Assembly: GCF_004117075.1 (NCBI RefSeq)
Contig: NZ_CP026721.1
Location: 1,488,001 to 1,552,000 of the forward strand
Direction: 5' to 3'
Origin: Fervidobacterium changbaicum
Lineage (GTDB): Bacteria; Thermotogota; Thermotogae; Thermotogales; Fervidobacteriaceae
Length of the DNA: 64,000 nucleotides
Shown: piece after piece, positions 10,801 to 19,249 of the stretch
Position numbering within the stretch: the first letter of the stretch is position 1
How the letters are laid out: the number at the start of each line of letters is the position of its first letter
Translations under genes and position numbers: made by a program
Notes under the pieces: generated by a model
The model's database searches: none
What the model was told of the DNA's origin: nothing
Seen by the model: only the letters and a program-made list of their open reading frames with translations

Positions 10801-11333
10801 TTGTTAAGCAGAAATTGGACTTGGAAGAGGCGAAAAGGAAACTGGAAGAGCTCATTGAACAAACGGACATTCAAGCAAGGGAGCAGTTCTTAACTACCTA
10901 CAACAGAATCAATGGAGCCTTCAAAAGTTACATAGAGAATCTCTTCTACGGTGGTACAGGGAGCATGAGATTAATAGACGATGGGAATATATTTGAATCA
11001 GGGATAGAAATTGTAGTTTCAAAAGCAGGTAAGAAAGTTCAAAAACTTCAACTGCTCTCTGGTGGGGAAAAAGCGCTCGTTGGCATTGCACTCATCATGG
11101 CGATGCTTGAGTCGAACAAGGGTGTTTTTTACGTGCTTGATGAAGTGGACGCACCGCTTGACGATTACAATTCTGAGAAATTCAGAAGGTTGTTACAGCA
11201 ACAGAACTCACAGTTCATAGTTATAACTCACAATAAGTTGATTATGGAAGCTGGAGATATCGTGCATGGAGTAACCATGGTCGATGGGGTTTCAAAAATC
11301 ATTCAAGTAAAGATGGAGGAGGTAACAGCATGA
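7839..11333 (+). CDS. smc: SMC chromosome segregation ATPase
   Basis: SMC is the dimeric ATPase of bacterial condensin that compacts and segregates the chromosome with ScpA and ScpB (not seen here). The 1164-residue protein has Walker A at residues 31-38 (GPNGSGKS), then a long coiled coil. A globular hinge lies at about 500-660 (FKGLIDVV to ISGRGSISGGK) and the return coil follows. The C-terminal head has the ABC signature LLSGGEKAL at about 1072-1080 and Walker B YVLDEVDAPLDD. The GTG start has a GGGGAGGG site upstream. Its last four bases (ATGA) overlap the start of the next gene. Confidence 0.97.
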   Translation: MVLKEIFIKGFKSFADPVRIEISDRVTVVVGPNGSGKSNVVDAIRWVLGEQSMKEIRAQEREDVVFWGNEKRPPAQYAYVELVFEDNGNKVSIARELSRDGVSKYLLNGDEVRLKDLRELLMSHGFGKNPYSIIGQGQIDKIVSSTPESLRSIIEEIAGIGIYREKKKEALAKLDATQINLSRITDVLFEVDKNRKSLYLKAKRAERYLEYSQELENVKREYYGGVYQIETQRLADMESYFNELNVLLKEKLKRLAQLEMNWATLREEFNQIDVEIESYTKTLEEFKTREDQLREIREKFSKKLNELESRYIETTTRLDMLTDEANSLKNRYEEIKLIVSKITEELNEKEEELSKLEKEKSEIYTQYSEQEKEILKKKQEYEETERTLSRIHNEIIRLNESNQDIKHRLEMIQSQRTSKETRKQELEEEINDLEKHLLEIVEKENELVKELELAKSSLEEYNQSKEQKVRQLDAIVRRQKEVQAEIDVLNRQISEYQGFGYSIRKIFENKDVFKGLIDVVANLIDFDKSLSVAYETLLGGAVQHVVVKTAEDAKQIIEFLKAGEYGRATFIPLDLIDASFSPINGIEREPGFIGYAANLVSVSAEYKNLPLYLFGNDIIVKDIDCAIEIKRKYDIRSRIVTLDGELISGRGSISGGKAKEDYSNSLIARKVRLKTLQEELDGLVSEKGKIEKEIDTIQSEIKQLQESMGVIREELASVSSKSLSSKRVLEELQKALKDVSNELADLVKLEAEYNGKYEGNLARVEYLEQESKNLEEKRKVLQADVSEFSKELEEHRKKLETLNEHIATLRAEIKNLAERKLQYTAENDRISSRLYEIAKEVADAKYSISQLEQEINETKNFLIENERELESLKATAQDIFTSIRERKTGKEEKLQQLQILEEDISKLKNEIESTRERIHETDLRLQEIRFRISNVPEEYRNPVEIEPEKLDELAQQMKELENKIKMLGAVDLSAIDEYKAVENEYNELVKQKLDLEEAKRKLEELIEQTDIQAREQFLTTYNRINGAFKSYIENLFYGGTGSMRLIDDGNIFESGIEIVVSKAGKKVQKLQLLSGGEKALVGIALIMAMLESNKGVFYVLDEVDAPLDDYNSEKFRRLLQQQNSQFIVITHNKLIMEAGDIVHGVTMVDGVSKIIQVKMEEVTA

Positions 11334-12556
11334 GGTACTTGTACTTCTTACAACAGTTTTTCGAAAGACTTCCAGCACCCGCGTTCATTAAAGACAATAA
11401 AGGACGTTACTTGTGGATAAATAAAGAACTTGAAAATGCTCTGGGGCTGCCGGAAGAGAAGATCGTTGGAAAGCTGGAAAGTGAAATTCTGGGAATTGAG
11501 GAGATTGAAGAAATTGACAGGAAGGTTAAAAGAACGAGAAGAAACCACTCGCACGAGATAGTCTACAACGGAAGGTACTATAACATTCAGCGAATGCCTA
11601 TAAGACTTGGAGACGGTAATTACGGAGTTGCTGGTGTTATGTTTGACATCACTCAAAAAGTTCTTGAACAGACGCTTTATAAACTTCTCACTTTTGTCGA
11701 GGAGAAAATCATGGAAGCTTTAGGTGAGGCAGATGGAGACATAGTTACGTTTGTGACTTCTTTTTCCAGAAAGTTCCATGCGCAGTATCCACACATCGCT
11801 GTTGTTCTTTTAATGGACAATGAATATCTTATTGGTACAAACGACGAAAAGCTCATAGAGAAAGCAAAAGAAATCGATGAGGTTAAGACTTTTGTTTACG
11901 ACAAAAAAACTTATCAGGTCGTTCCTATCGACCGGTTTAAGTTTGTTGTGCACGTACCAGAACATTACGTAAGCATGGCAAAGGCGTTAGCAGGATTCCT
12001 TGGTTCTTATGTGCTCGCAGCACTTAAAGTGCTAGAAAGCCAAAAGGTCTACAAGGATGTTATTGAAAAGTTAAACTCGATAACAAAGCTCATAAAACTC
12101 TGGAACGAAACACAGTCGCTGGAAGAATACCTCAAGATTATGCTTGATGAACTTGTGAAAGTCATTCCGGAAACCCAAAAAGCCTCAGTATGGCTTTTGG
12201 AAGGCGACGATTACAAATGCGTTGCCGTTTATAATTATGGCGACGAAGTCAAGAACCTTGTCATCAAGGCTTCGGAAGACAGCTACGGACCACGTATTGG
12301 TGAAAATAAAGTTGTGGAGTTTTTGGATGCTTACAAATTCAATAGAGAGAGTAAGTACAAAGACCTTTGGGAAAAGTCGGGAGTTACCTCTCCAAACTTC
12401 ATACCACTGGTTGGTAGTGTCAAAGTTGGAGATAAGAAAATGATTATAATATCGCTCGATAACTTTGAAGGAAAGCGGTTCTCTGAAGCAAGTAAAAAGG
12501 TTTTGCAGATCTTTGTTGAACTGCTCTCGACATTTTTATCTTCTAAGGAAAAATAA
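11330..12556 (+). CDS. PAS and GAF-like domain protein, orphan sensor
   Basis: This is a cytoplasmic sensory protein of 408 residues with no transmembrane segment. Residues about 10-115 form a PAS domain (PAPAFIKDNKGRYLWINKELENAL split by the usual loops, ending in a FDITQ motif). After a linker, residues about 250-405 look like a GAF domain. No histidine kinase, GGDEF, EAL or DNA-binding domain can be seen, so the output is unknown. The start overlaps the smc stop (ATGA), with GGAGG just upstream inside smc, which indicates translational coupling. The ligand cannot be told from sequence. Confidence 0.75.
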   Translation: MRYLYFLQQFFERLPAPAFIKDNKGRYLWINKELENALGLPEEKIVGKLESEILGIEEIEEIDRKVKRTRRNHSHEIVYNGRYYNIQRMPIRLGDGNYGVAGVMFDITQKVLEQTLYKLLTFVEEKIMEALGEADGDIVTFVTSFSRKFHAQYPHIAVVLLMDNEYLIGTNDEKLIEKAKEIDEVKTFVYDKKTYQVVPIDRFKFVVHVPEHYVSMAKALAGFLGSYVLAALKVLESQKVYKDVIEKLNSITKLIKLWNETQSLEEYLKIMLDELVKVIPETQKASVWLLEGDDYKCVAVYNYGDEVKNLVIKASEDSYGPRIGENKVVEFLDAYKFNRESKYKDLWEKSGVTSPNFIPLVGSVKVGDKKMIIISLDNFEGKRFSEASKKVLQIFVELLSTFLSSKEK

Positions 12557-12573
12557 AAGGAGAGCAGAGAGAA

Positions 12574-13017
12574 TTGCCGTTCAGACTCGAAAAGTTACTT
12601 TCGTTAAGGCAAAAGGAAGAAGAAGCTCTAAAAAACGAGCTTAATAAAGTAAGAGTGGAGATAAGAAGGCTGGAAGAAGAAATAGAAGAAGTTAAGAATT
12701 CGAAAAGATTTACCGAAGAGCAACTTCGCACCGGCGTCCAAACTGGTGCACAAGTTGCTTTTTTAATGTACTTGATACATATGTACGATGAGCATTTGAA
12801 AAAGCTCAATCTAAAGTTGTCCAACCTGCGTAAGATTGAGGAAGAGACTTTAAGAGCATATCTTGAGAAACGAACTGAGCGAAGGAGTTTTGAAAAGCTT
12901 AAGGAAAGGTATCTCAGGGCACAACTGATGGAGGCTGACCGCAAGGAGAGGATTATCATAGATGAAGTTGCTCTTCAAAAATACATACGAAATTTGGAAG
13001 GGCAGGTGCGTGAGTGA
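12574..13017 (+). CDS. FliJ-like coiled-coil protein
   Basis: The product is a 147-residue, highly charged, almost entirely helical coiled coil. The N-terminal pattern PFRLEKLLSLRQKEEEALKN, the length and the composition fit FliJ, the soluble chaperone-like stalk of the flagellar export ATPase FliI. The family is poorly conserved, so the call is tentative. No fliI or fliH is nearby, although flgB-flgC-fliE lie about 18 kb away. The start is TTG with AAAGGAGAG about ten bases upstream. An alternative is an unrelated coiled-coil protein linked to the SMC/PAS gene cluster. Confidence 0.55.
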   Translation: MPFRLEKLLSLRQKEEEALKNELNKVRVEIRRLEEEIEEVKNSKRFTEEQLRTGVQTGAQVAFLMYLIHMYDEHLKKLNLKLSNLRKIEEETLRAYLEKRTERRSFEKLKERYLRAQLMEADRKERIIIDEVALQKYIRNLEGQVRE

Positions 13018-13041
13018 CTGAAAGGGGACTGGTTCTCAGAT

Positions 13042-13773
13042 ATGTTTGAACTTATGAAGATAATATCTGCCTTTCTAATCTTTCCTGGTATCTTCGTAAC
13101 ACTCTTCTCAGTTCTGACCGTTTATTTTTTTATAAAGGAAAAGAATTCAAAGTACAATAAAATCTGGATTTTATTTCTTCTTTTATCTATTTTCTTTTAT
13201 CTAACTTCTTCGACTTGGTTTGTAAACCTATTTTCAAAGGTTTTGTACGTTCCGGACACATCTGATGGCGGAGATTACATCGTTGTTCTTGGCGGAGGAA
13301 TCGACGAATACTCAGGAAATGTTGAGATAGGAAGACATACTTTGAGGAGGTTGTATAAAGGCTACTTGCTTTACAAATCAAAACCAAGAAAGGTAATAGT
13401 TACAGGTGGGGTTGTTTCGAAGGGCATTCCGGAGGCACTTGTCATGAAAGACGTGCTCCTTTCTTTAGGCGTTCCAGAAGAAGATATCGTAGTTGAAGAC
13501 AAGGCGAGGAATACGTACCAGAATGCAAGATTCACACACGATATAGTTAAGGACAAATCCATAACCCTCGTAACAAGTACAACACATATGAGAAGAAGTT
13601 TGATGGTTTTTAAAAAGTTCTTCAAAGAGATTTACCATGTACAGAGTGATGTGCCTATCGATTTTCGAAATTCATTCCTTGACTATATTCCAACGTACAG
13701 CGCTTTTTACGGGTTCTGTAACATAGTGTATGAACTCGTTGGACTTCTTCAGTACACGATTTTCAAACATTAG
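13042..13773 (+). CDS. DUF218/YdcF-ElyC family membrane protein
   Basis: This 243-residue protein has two N-terminal hydrophobic segments (about residues 1-35 and 45-68) and a C-terminal DUF218 domain. The domain shows YIVVLGGGI, VIVTGG, VEDKARNTYQNA and TSTTHMRRS, all typical of the YdcF/ElyC/SanA group. ElyC influences envelope and peptidoglycan integrity in Escherichia coli, but the chemistry of the family is not settled. The domain probably faces outward. It follows the FliJ-like gene after 24 bases, in the same direction. Confidence 0.8.
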   Translation: MFELMKIISAFLIFPGIFVTLFSVLTVYFFIKEKNSKYNKIWILFLLLSIFFYLTSSTWFVNLFSKVLYVPDTSDGGDYIVVLGGGIDEYSGNVEIGRHTLRRLYKGYLLYKSKPRKVIVTGGVVSKGIPEALVMKDVLLSLGVPEEDIVVEDKARNTYQNARFTHDIVKDKSITLVTSTTHMRRSLMVFKKFFKEIYHVQSDVPIDFRNSFLDYIPTYSAFYGFCNIVYELVGLLQYTIFKH

Positions 13774-13818
13774 AGGCCTTTTATTTTTTTAGTGAAAGAG
13801 TAGAAAGGAGTGGGACCA

Positions 13819-14469
13819 ATGTTCCCATTGTACGATACGATTCCCAGTTTGAGGAAACCTGTTGTGAATTATATGATAATCACCGTCAATGTGTTGGTCT
13901 TCTTGTATGAGCTGGCATTATTTTGGAACGAGGAACTACTCCAGGAGTTTTTTTACACCTTTGGTTTTGTTCCAGAACGTATGTTCTACGCTTTCCCAGT
14001 CTTACAAATCTTCACGCACATGTTTGTTCACGGCGGCTGGTCGCATATAATTGGAAACATGTGGTTTTTAAAGATCTTCGGTGATAATGTCGAAGATGCG
14101 ATGGGGCATTTTAAATTTTTCGTGTTTTACATCACTGGTGGTATTTTTGCGCTCTTTTTCCACGTGGTTTTTAACCCGTTCTCCCCTTACCCGATGGTAG
14201 GCGCGTCTGGTGCAATATCCGCAGTCATGGGTGCTTATTTTGTTCTTTTTTACTATTCACGCATAGTCTCGCTTGTATTTTTCATTCTGCCTTTCATAGT
14301 GGAAATCCCTGCGGTAGTGTACCTCTTTGTTTGGTTCTTGCTACAAGTGTTGAACGGCGTATTTGCCGATGTCACAGGAGCAGGAGTTGCTTATTGGGCG
14401 CATGCAGGAGGGTTTATCTACGGTGTGCTGGTTGGAATGAGGATCAGAAGGAAAAGATACTGGTACTGA
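13819..14469 (+). CDS. Rhomboid family intramembrane serine protease
   Basis: This is a polytopic membrane protease of about 216 residues that cuts transmembrane substrates within the bilayer. The catalytic serine is in VGASGAIS (about S130) and the catalytic histidine in YWAHAGGF (about H195). The oxyanion-side motif HMFVHGGWSHIIGNM is present in the second helix and loop. About six transmembrane segments can be counted. ATG 13819 is preferred because GAAAGGAG lies at 13804-13810; the in-frame GTG at 13810 overlaps that site. Substrates are unknown. Confidence 0.92.
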   Translation: MFPLYDTIPSLRKPVVNYMIITVNVLVFLYELALFWNEELLQEFFYTFGFVPERMFYAFPVLQIFTHMFVHGGWSHIIGNMWFLKIFGDNVEDAMGHFKFFVFYITGGIFALFFHVVFNPFSPYPMVGASGAISAVMGAYFVLFYYSRIVSLVFFILPFIVEIPAVVYLFVWFLLQVLNGVFADVTGAGVAYWAHAGGFIYGVLVGMRIRRKRYWY

Positions 14470-14503
14470 TTAATTAACACACTGAAAAAGGGGAGAGGAA
14501 TGT

Positions 14504-15541
14504 ATGGCTTTTAAAGACGGTAATTGGCTGACCAAAAGAAGGAAAAAGATAGTTATCGTCAGTACAGGCGGAACAATCGCTATGGTGAAGAAAGGCAGAA
14601 CTGTTGTACCTTTCGATAAAGGGAACGCACTTGTTACGGACATCCCTGAGCTTTACGAAATAGCTGATGTTGAACTTTACGAATTTTCAAATATCCCAAG
14701 CCCACACATGACTCCTCGTTTGATGCTTGAACTTGCAAGAAAGATAGATGAATTCTTGGAAGAAAGAGGTTACGACGGCGCGGTTGTAACACACGGAACA
14801 GATACATTAGAGGAGACAGCTTACTTTCTTGACCTCGTTCTGAAAACAGAAAAACCCGTTGTTCTGACGGCTTCAATGAGAAACATCAGTGAGCTAAGTA
14901 CAGACGGGCCGCGAAACGTTCTTTCATCGGTGCTTGTTGCTTCGTGCGATGATAGTTACGGAATGGGGGTTGTTGTCTGCTTGAACGACGAGATCCATGC
15001 AGCACGTGAAGTAACAAAAACATACACGAGCAACGTTGCAACATTCGATTCGCCTGGTTACGGTCCACTTGGCTTAGTTGATGAAAACAACGTCGTGTAC
15101 TTTAGAAAGTCGCTTACAAGAGAGAAAATACCAACTGACAGAATAGAGGAGAAAGTGGCCGTTGTCAAAACCTTCACAGGTGATGACGGTACAATTCTGC
15201 GTGCCGTGTACGAGATGGGCTACAAAGGTATCGTATTGGAAGGATTTGGCCGTGGCAATGTGCCTCCGGAACTTGCAGATGTTGTTGAAGAGATAGTGAA
15301 AAGTGGCATTCCCGTTGTTATCACGTCACGCTGTTTCAAGGGCAGGGTCTATCCAATTTACGGTTACACCGGCGGAGGCGCTGACTTAAGGAAACGCGGT
15401 GCCATACTCAGCGAACATCCACTTGCGCAAAAGGCGAGGATAAAATTGATGGTCGTTTTGGGAATTACGCAGGACATAGAAGAGATAAGGACATACTTTG
15501 AAAAACACATAGGAGGGGTGATAAGTGAAATTGAGCATTAG
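14504..15541 (+). CDS. L-asparaginase family protein
   Basis: This cytoplasmic-type asparaginase (345 residues, no signal peptide) would hydrolyse L-asparagine to aspartate and ammonia. The first nucleophile motif STGGTIA gives Thr21, and the second motif THGTD gives Thr99 and Asp100, as in bacterial class I/II enzymes. The region after REVTK resembles the segment carrying the catalytic lysine. The ATG at 14504 follows AGGGGAGAGG. The last 17 bases overlap the next gene, so the two are co-transcribed. It could also accept related amides; specificity cannot be read from sequence. Confidence 0.9.
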   Translation: MAFKDGNWLTKRRKKIVIVSTGGTIAMVKKGRTVVPFDKGNALVTDIPELYEIADVELYEFSNIPSPHMTPRLMLELARKIDEFLEERGYDGAVVTHGTDTLEETAYFLDLVLKTEKPVVLTASMRNISELSTDGPRNVLSSVLVASCDDSYGMGVVVCLNDEIHAAREVTKTYTSNVATFDSPGYGPLGLVDENNVVYFRKSLTREKIPTDRIEEKVAVVKTFTGDDGTILRAVYEMGYKGIVLEGFGRGNVPPELADVVEEIVKSGIPVVITSRCFKGRVYPIYGYTGGGADLRKRGAILSEHPLAQKARIKLMVVLGITQDIEEIRTYFEKHIGGVISEIEH

Positions 15542-16541
15542 GCAACAGGCGTTGCTCATAGTACTTTTGTACGCCGGGATATTTTTCATTGCATTCACAC
15601 TCTCAAAGACGTTACTCTACGTCTTCGTCTTCTCGCTCATATCTATACTAGTTGTGAATTTCATTTACAAGAACATGATGAGATTGAGAATTCCACATCC
15701 GATTTCGGTTACTGCGGCATTGATTATCTATTTTGGCGTCCTAATTTATGCGTTCGTCAGAATCATCCCTCTAGTGGTTAATCAAATAGGCTCTTTCTAC
15801 GAATTCATGAAGAATATTCTCGATTCAAAATACTGGGAGAACTATTTAGCTGATAATCCAGAACTATCAAAGGTTATAGGTAATTTAGCCGACTGGGCAA
15901 GTCCAAGGATCACAGAGTTGTTCAACAATTTCCTCTTGGAGTTCGCCAAGAAGCTTCCTGGTATTGGTGTCGTTATCTTTTACAGCGTCCTTTTCACAAT
16001 TTACGTGACCATATATACAAAATGGACAACAAAGTCATTGCCGGGGCTTTTTCCAAAACGCGTACGACCATTGGTGGAAGATTTCCTGTCGAAGTTGGGA
16101 ATGTCACTACAAAGCTACGTCGATGTGGTACTTCTTGGAGGCCTTATTGTTGGCTTGAGCTTTTATTTTCTCTTCTCAATTTTTCTGCCAGAATATACCG
16201 TCTTACTCTCTTTTTGGGGGTTTATAACCAACTTAATTCCCATAGTAGGAGTAGTTATCGAATGGATACCTATTCTAATAGTTACACTGGGATTGGGACT
16301 TAAAAACTTCATAGTTGTCAATCTAATTGTCGCAGCCGTTCATTTTGGAGCGTTTCTGTTCTTCATATTCATAATGAAGCACAAAGCTAACATCAACCCT
16401 GTTCTGATGTTGATATTCATCTTCTTGGTAGGCTTAGTCTACGGACTTGTTGGAACGTTTTTTGCCGTTCCCGTCGCCATATTTTTCGTCACGTTATGGA
16501 ACGAATTCATTAAAACTGAACTGGATGAAACAAGGATATAA
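15525..16541 (+). CDS. AI-2E/PerM family transporter
   Basis: This integral membrane protein of 338 residues has about seven to eight hydrophobic segments and a central soluble loop. The C-terminal pattern GLVYGLVGTFFAVPVA and the earlier FWGFITNLIPIVG are typical of the AI-2E/UPF0118 (YhhT, PerM, YtvI) family. Members have been linked to autoinducer-2 export or Na+/H+ exchange, and the substrate here is unknown. The GTG start overlaps asparaginase by 17 bases and has AGGAGGGG upstream. The gene ends seven bases before the convergent panB. Confidence 0.85.
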   Translation: MKLSIRQQALLIVLLYAGIFFIAFTLSKTLLYVFVFSLISILVVNFIYKNMMRLRIPHPISVTAALIIYFGVLIYAFVRIIPLVVNQIGSFYEFMKNILDSKYWENYLADNPELSKVIGNLADWASPRITELFNNFLLEFAKKLPGIGVVIFYSVLFTIYVTIYTKWTTKSLPGLFPKRVRPLVEDFLSKLGMSLQSYVDVVLLGGLIVGLSFYFLFSIFLPEYTVLLSFWGFITNLIPIVGVVIEWIPILIVTLGLGLKNFIVVNLIVAAVHFGAFLFFIFIMKHKANINPVLMLIFIFLVGLVYGLVGTFFAVPVAIFFVTLWNEFIKTELDETRI

Positions 16542-16548
16542 TCACGGA

Positions 16549-17331
16549 TTATTCAAACACATGCGTTTGTTCTGGGAAGAGTTTTGATTTTACCTCTTCC
16601 CTATATTTTTTTACAGCGTTCAACATAACTTCATAGGTATTCGCGTAGCTCTTAGCAAATTTCAAATTCATCTGAGACAAGCCAACGACGTCGTGGAACA
16701 CGAGAACTTGCCCATCACAAAACCTTCCAGCTCCAATGCCTATGGTTGGGATACCAACACTTTCCGTGATTTCCTTTGCTACACTTTCCACAACGAGTTC
16801 AAGAACGATTGCAAAACATCCGGCTTTTTCAAGGGCTTTTGCATCTCTTAGAAGCTTCTCCCTACTTTCAGGTGTTTTTCCCTGCACCCTGTGACCACCG
16901 AGCAGATTGACCGATTGAGGTGTGAAGCCAAGGTGCCCCATGACAGGTATTCCCGCTCGTATGATTTGCTTAATTGTTTCTACGTATTCTTCGCCACCCT
17001 CGAGTTTTACCGCATTGGCTCCGGCCTTGAGCATCAGTCCTGCGTTTTCGACAGCCTTTTCAATGCTCACTTCGTACGACAAAAAAGGCATATCTCCAAC
17101 GATGAACGCATCGGATGCCCCTCTGCGCACAGCCTTTATGTGCATCAACATCTCTTCCATCGTTACTGGTATAGTGCTATCGTAACCAAGCACCACATTC
17201 CCCAGAGAGTCACCGACCAATATAATGTCAACACCTGATTCCGAGGCTATCTTAGCGGTTGGATAGTCGTAGGCGGTTAACATAACGATAGGTTCTTTGC
17301 CCTTCATATCTATAATCTTCTTGGTTGTCAT
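16549..17331 (-). CDS. panB: PanB, ketopantoate hydroxymethyltransferase
   Basis: PanB transfers a hydroxymethyl group from methylene-tetrahydrofolate to 2-oxoisovalerate, the first step of pantothenate and CoA synthesis. The protein has about 260 residues. It shows LTAYDYPTAK near the N-terminus, VGDSLGNVVLGYDSTIPVT (Mg2+ and substrate region), KLEGG, GHLGFTPQS and the C-terminal IGIGAG. An ATG at 17337 lies only two bases from the GGTGAGGAG site; the third codon ATG at 17331 is better spaced. No other pantothenate gene is adjacent. It is transcribed divergently from pepF. Confidence 0.95.
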   Translation of the reverse strand: MTTKKIIDMKGKEPIVMLTAYDYPTAKIASESGVDIILVGDSLGNVVLGYDSTIPVTMEEMLMHIKAVRRGASDAFIVGDMPFLSYEVSIEKAVENAGLMLKAGANAVKLEGGEEYVETIKQIIRAGIPVMGHLGFTPQSVNLLGGHRVQGKTPESREKLLRDAKALEKAGCFAIVLELVVESVAKEITESVGIPTIGIGAGRFCDGQVLVFHDVVGLSQMNLKFAKSYANTYEVMLNAVKKYREEVKSKLFPEQTHVFE

Positions 17332-17383
17332 CGCCATTTCTCCTCACCCCTTGAATTTTTGGAAAACAACTCCAACCAAGAAA

Positions 17384-17393
17384 ATTATACCAC
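17384..17393 (-). promoter_or_regulatory. panB promoter, extended -10
   Basis: On the minus strand these bases read GTGGTATAAT, an extended -10 (TGnTATAAT) about 50 bases upstream of panB. No convincing -35 is seen. The equivalent pepF element on the plus strand is only some ten bases away, so the two promoters are back to back and may compete for polymerase. Confidence 0.6.
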
Positions 17394-17398
17394 TTCTG

Positions 17399-17407
17399 TG
17401 ATATAAT
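17399..17407 (+). promoter_or_regulatory. pepF promoter, extended -10
   Basis: TGATATAAT is an extended -10 element ending about 43 bases before the pepF ATG. A matching -35 hexamer is not evident. It is divergent from the panB promoter. Confidence 0.55.
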
Positions 17408-17449
17408 GGCTATATCGAACGTATAACAGCGGTTAAAGGGGTGAAAATC

Positions 17450-19207
17450 ATGAGATGGAACTTAACGAACATCTATCCTTCGTTTGAGTCTGAAGAATTT
17501 AAATCCGATTTGGTGAGATTTGAGAAAGAAACTGCAGAATTCCTGAAGTGGATGGATGAAAACCTCAATTCAGCGGAAAATGCCGAGGAAAAGCTGGAGT
17601 ATATCATCAGCAAACTGAACGAACTTTCTTTGATTGGTGGAAAATTGTACAACTTTGCCAGCCTAACGTTAAGTGCCGATGCAAATAACGAAACTGCTGC
17701 AAAGTACCTTGATGTTATCAGGAGTAAGTTCGTTGATCTTTCACTTGCGAGAACGAAATTTAGGAAGTTTTTGAAATCGGTGGAAATTGAAAAGCTTGAG
17801 GATACTCCTTCTGAGGTAATTAGATCCCACGTGTTTGTGATTAAAGAACAGAAGATACTTTCTAAATACATGCTTTCGGAGAATGAAGAGAAAATAATCA
17901 GTATGATGAGACTAACTGGTGGAAACGCTTGGAATAACTTGTACGAAAAGACCACGTCAAACTTACTGTGCGAAATGGAACTGAACGGTGAAAAGAAGAA
18001 ATTACCGTTGATGAGAGTGAGAAACTTAGCGTACGATAAATCAGCTGAAGTGAGAAAAAAAGCGTACGAAGCCGAGATACGAGCTTGTGAAAGTGCTGCA
18101 GATGTTGTGGCTCAGTGCTTGAACAGCATAAAAGGGGAGTTTTTAACAGAAGTAAAACTGAGGGGATACACTTCTCCGCTTGAGCCTATGCTCTTTGAAA
18201 ACCGGATAACTGAACAGACGTTCAATGCTATGATGGACGCAGTCAAAGAAAGTATGCCAAAGCTGAGGGAATACCTCAAAAAAAAGGCTAAGATCCTCGG
18301 ACACGAAAAAGGTTTACCATGGTACGATTTATTTGCACCGCTTGGTGGATACGAACGTAAGTGGACCTACGAAGAAGCAAGAAGGTTCATAGTCGATAAC
18401 CTGTCAGCATTTTCAAAAGAACTCGGTGATTTTATCGACAGTGCCTTTGAAAAGAGATGGATCGATGCAGAGACAAGGCCGGGAAAACGAGGAGGGGCAT
18501 TCTGCTCTTCTGTGAAAGCACTAAAAGAGTCAAGAATACTCATGAGTTTTGACGGAACTCTTGACAACGTACTCACACTTGCGCATGAGCTTGGTCATGC
18601 ATTCCACAACTACTGCTTGAAGGACGAAACACCACTGAACAGTACAACTCCAGCCACACTGGCTGAAACGGCTTCGATTTTTAATGAAACGCTGCTCTTA
18701 AACATGATAAAAGCAAGTGCAAAAAGTGAAGAAGAAAAACTCGCATTACTCGATAAAGAACTCTCCGATGCGGTACAGATAATCATAGATATTTACAGCC
18801 GGTTCTTGTTCGAAAAAACGGTCTTTGAAAAGCGTACGGCCGGTCCTCTCAGTGTCAAAGAACTCAAAGAAATAATGCTCAACGCACAAAAACAAGCATA
18901 CGGTGATGGTTTGGACGAAGAGGTTCTCCACCCATTTATGTGGCTTGTAAAACCGCATTACTATTCACCAACGTTCCATTTTTACAACTTCCCATACACA
19001 TTTGGTATGCTCTTTGCATTAGGCGTGTACGCAAAACGCGACGAACCTGGATTTTTTGGGACATACAAAAAACTGCTCTCTTCAACAGGAAAAGGCACAG
19101 CTGAAGAAGTCGCTGCGAGTGTGGGAATAGATATAACCAAAAAGGAATTCTGGCGCTCTTCGTTGGAGGTAATCGAAAAGGCTGTGGAAGAATTCCTCGA
19201 GCTCTAA
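17450..19207 (+). CDS. pepF: Oligoendopeptidase F (M3 family metallopeptidase)
   Basis: This is a cytoplasmic zinc endopeptidase that cuts short peptides, probably in peptide turnover. The protein has about 585 residues. The M3 zinc motif HELGHAFHN is at about residues 379-387, and the downstream ETASIFNE supplies the third ligand. The N-terminal half is helical, as in the PepF/M3B clade. ATG 17450 is chosen because AAAGGGGTG is just upstream; an in-frame GTG at 17441 overlaps that site. galM follows 42 bases later in the same direction. Confidence 0.93.
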   Translation: MRWNLTNIYPSFESEEFKSDLVRFEKETAEFLKWMDENLNSAENAEEKLEYIISKLNELSLIGGKLYNFASLTLSADANNETAAKYLDVIRSKFVDLSLARTKFRKFLKSVEIEKLEDTPSEVIRSHVFVIKEQKILSKYMLSENEEKIISMMRLTGGNAWNNLYEKTTSNLLCEMELNGEKKKLPLMRVRNLAYDKSAEVRKKAYEAEIRACESAADVVAQCLNSIKGEFLTEVKLRGYTSPLEPMLFENRITEQTFNAMMDAVKESMPKLREYLKKKAKILGHEKGLPWYDLFAPLGGYERKWTYEEARRFIVDNLSAFSKELGDFIDSAFEKRWIDAETRPGKRGGAFCSSVKALKESRILMSFDGTLDNVLTLAHELGHAFHNYCLKDETPLNSTTPATLAETASIFNETLLLNMIKASAKSEEEKLALLDKELSDAVQIIIDIYSRFLFEKTVFEKRTAGPLSVKELKEIMLNAQKQAYGDGLDEEVLHPFMWLVKPHYYSPTFHFYNFPYTFGMLFALGVYAKRDEPGFFGTYKKLLSSTGKGTAEEVAASVGIDITKKEFWRSSLEVIEKAVEEFLEL

Positions 19208-19249
19208 ATATAGCCTAATACACAATTAATAACGTGTGAGGTGGGGAAG

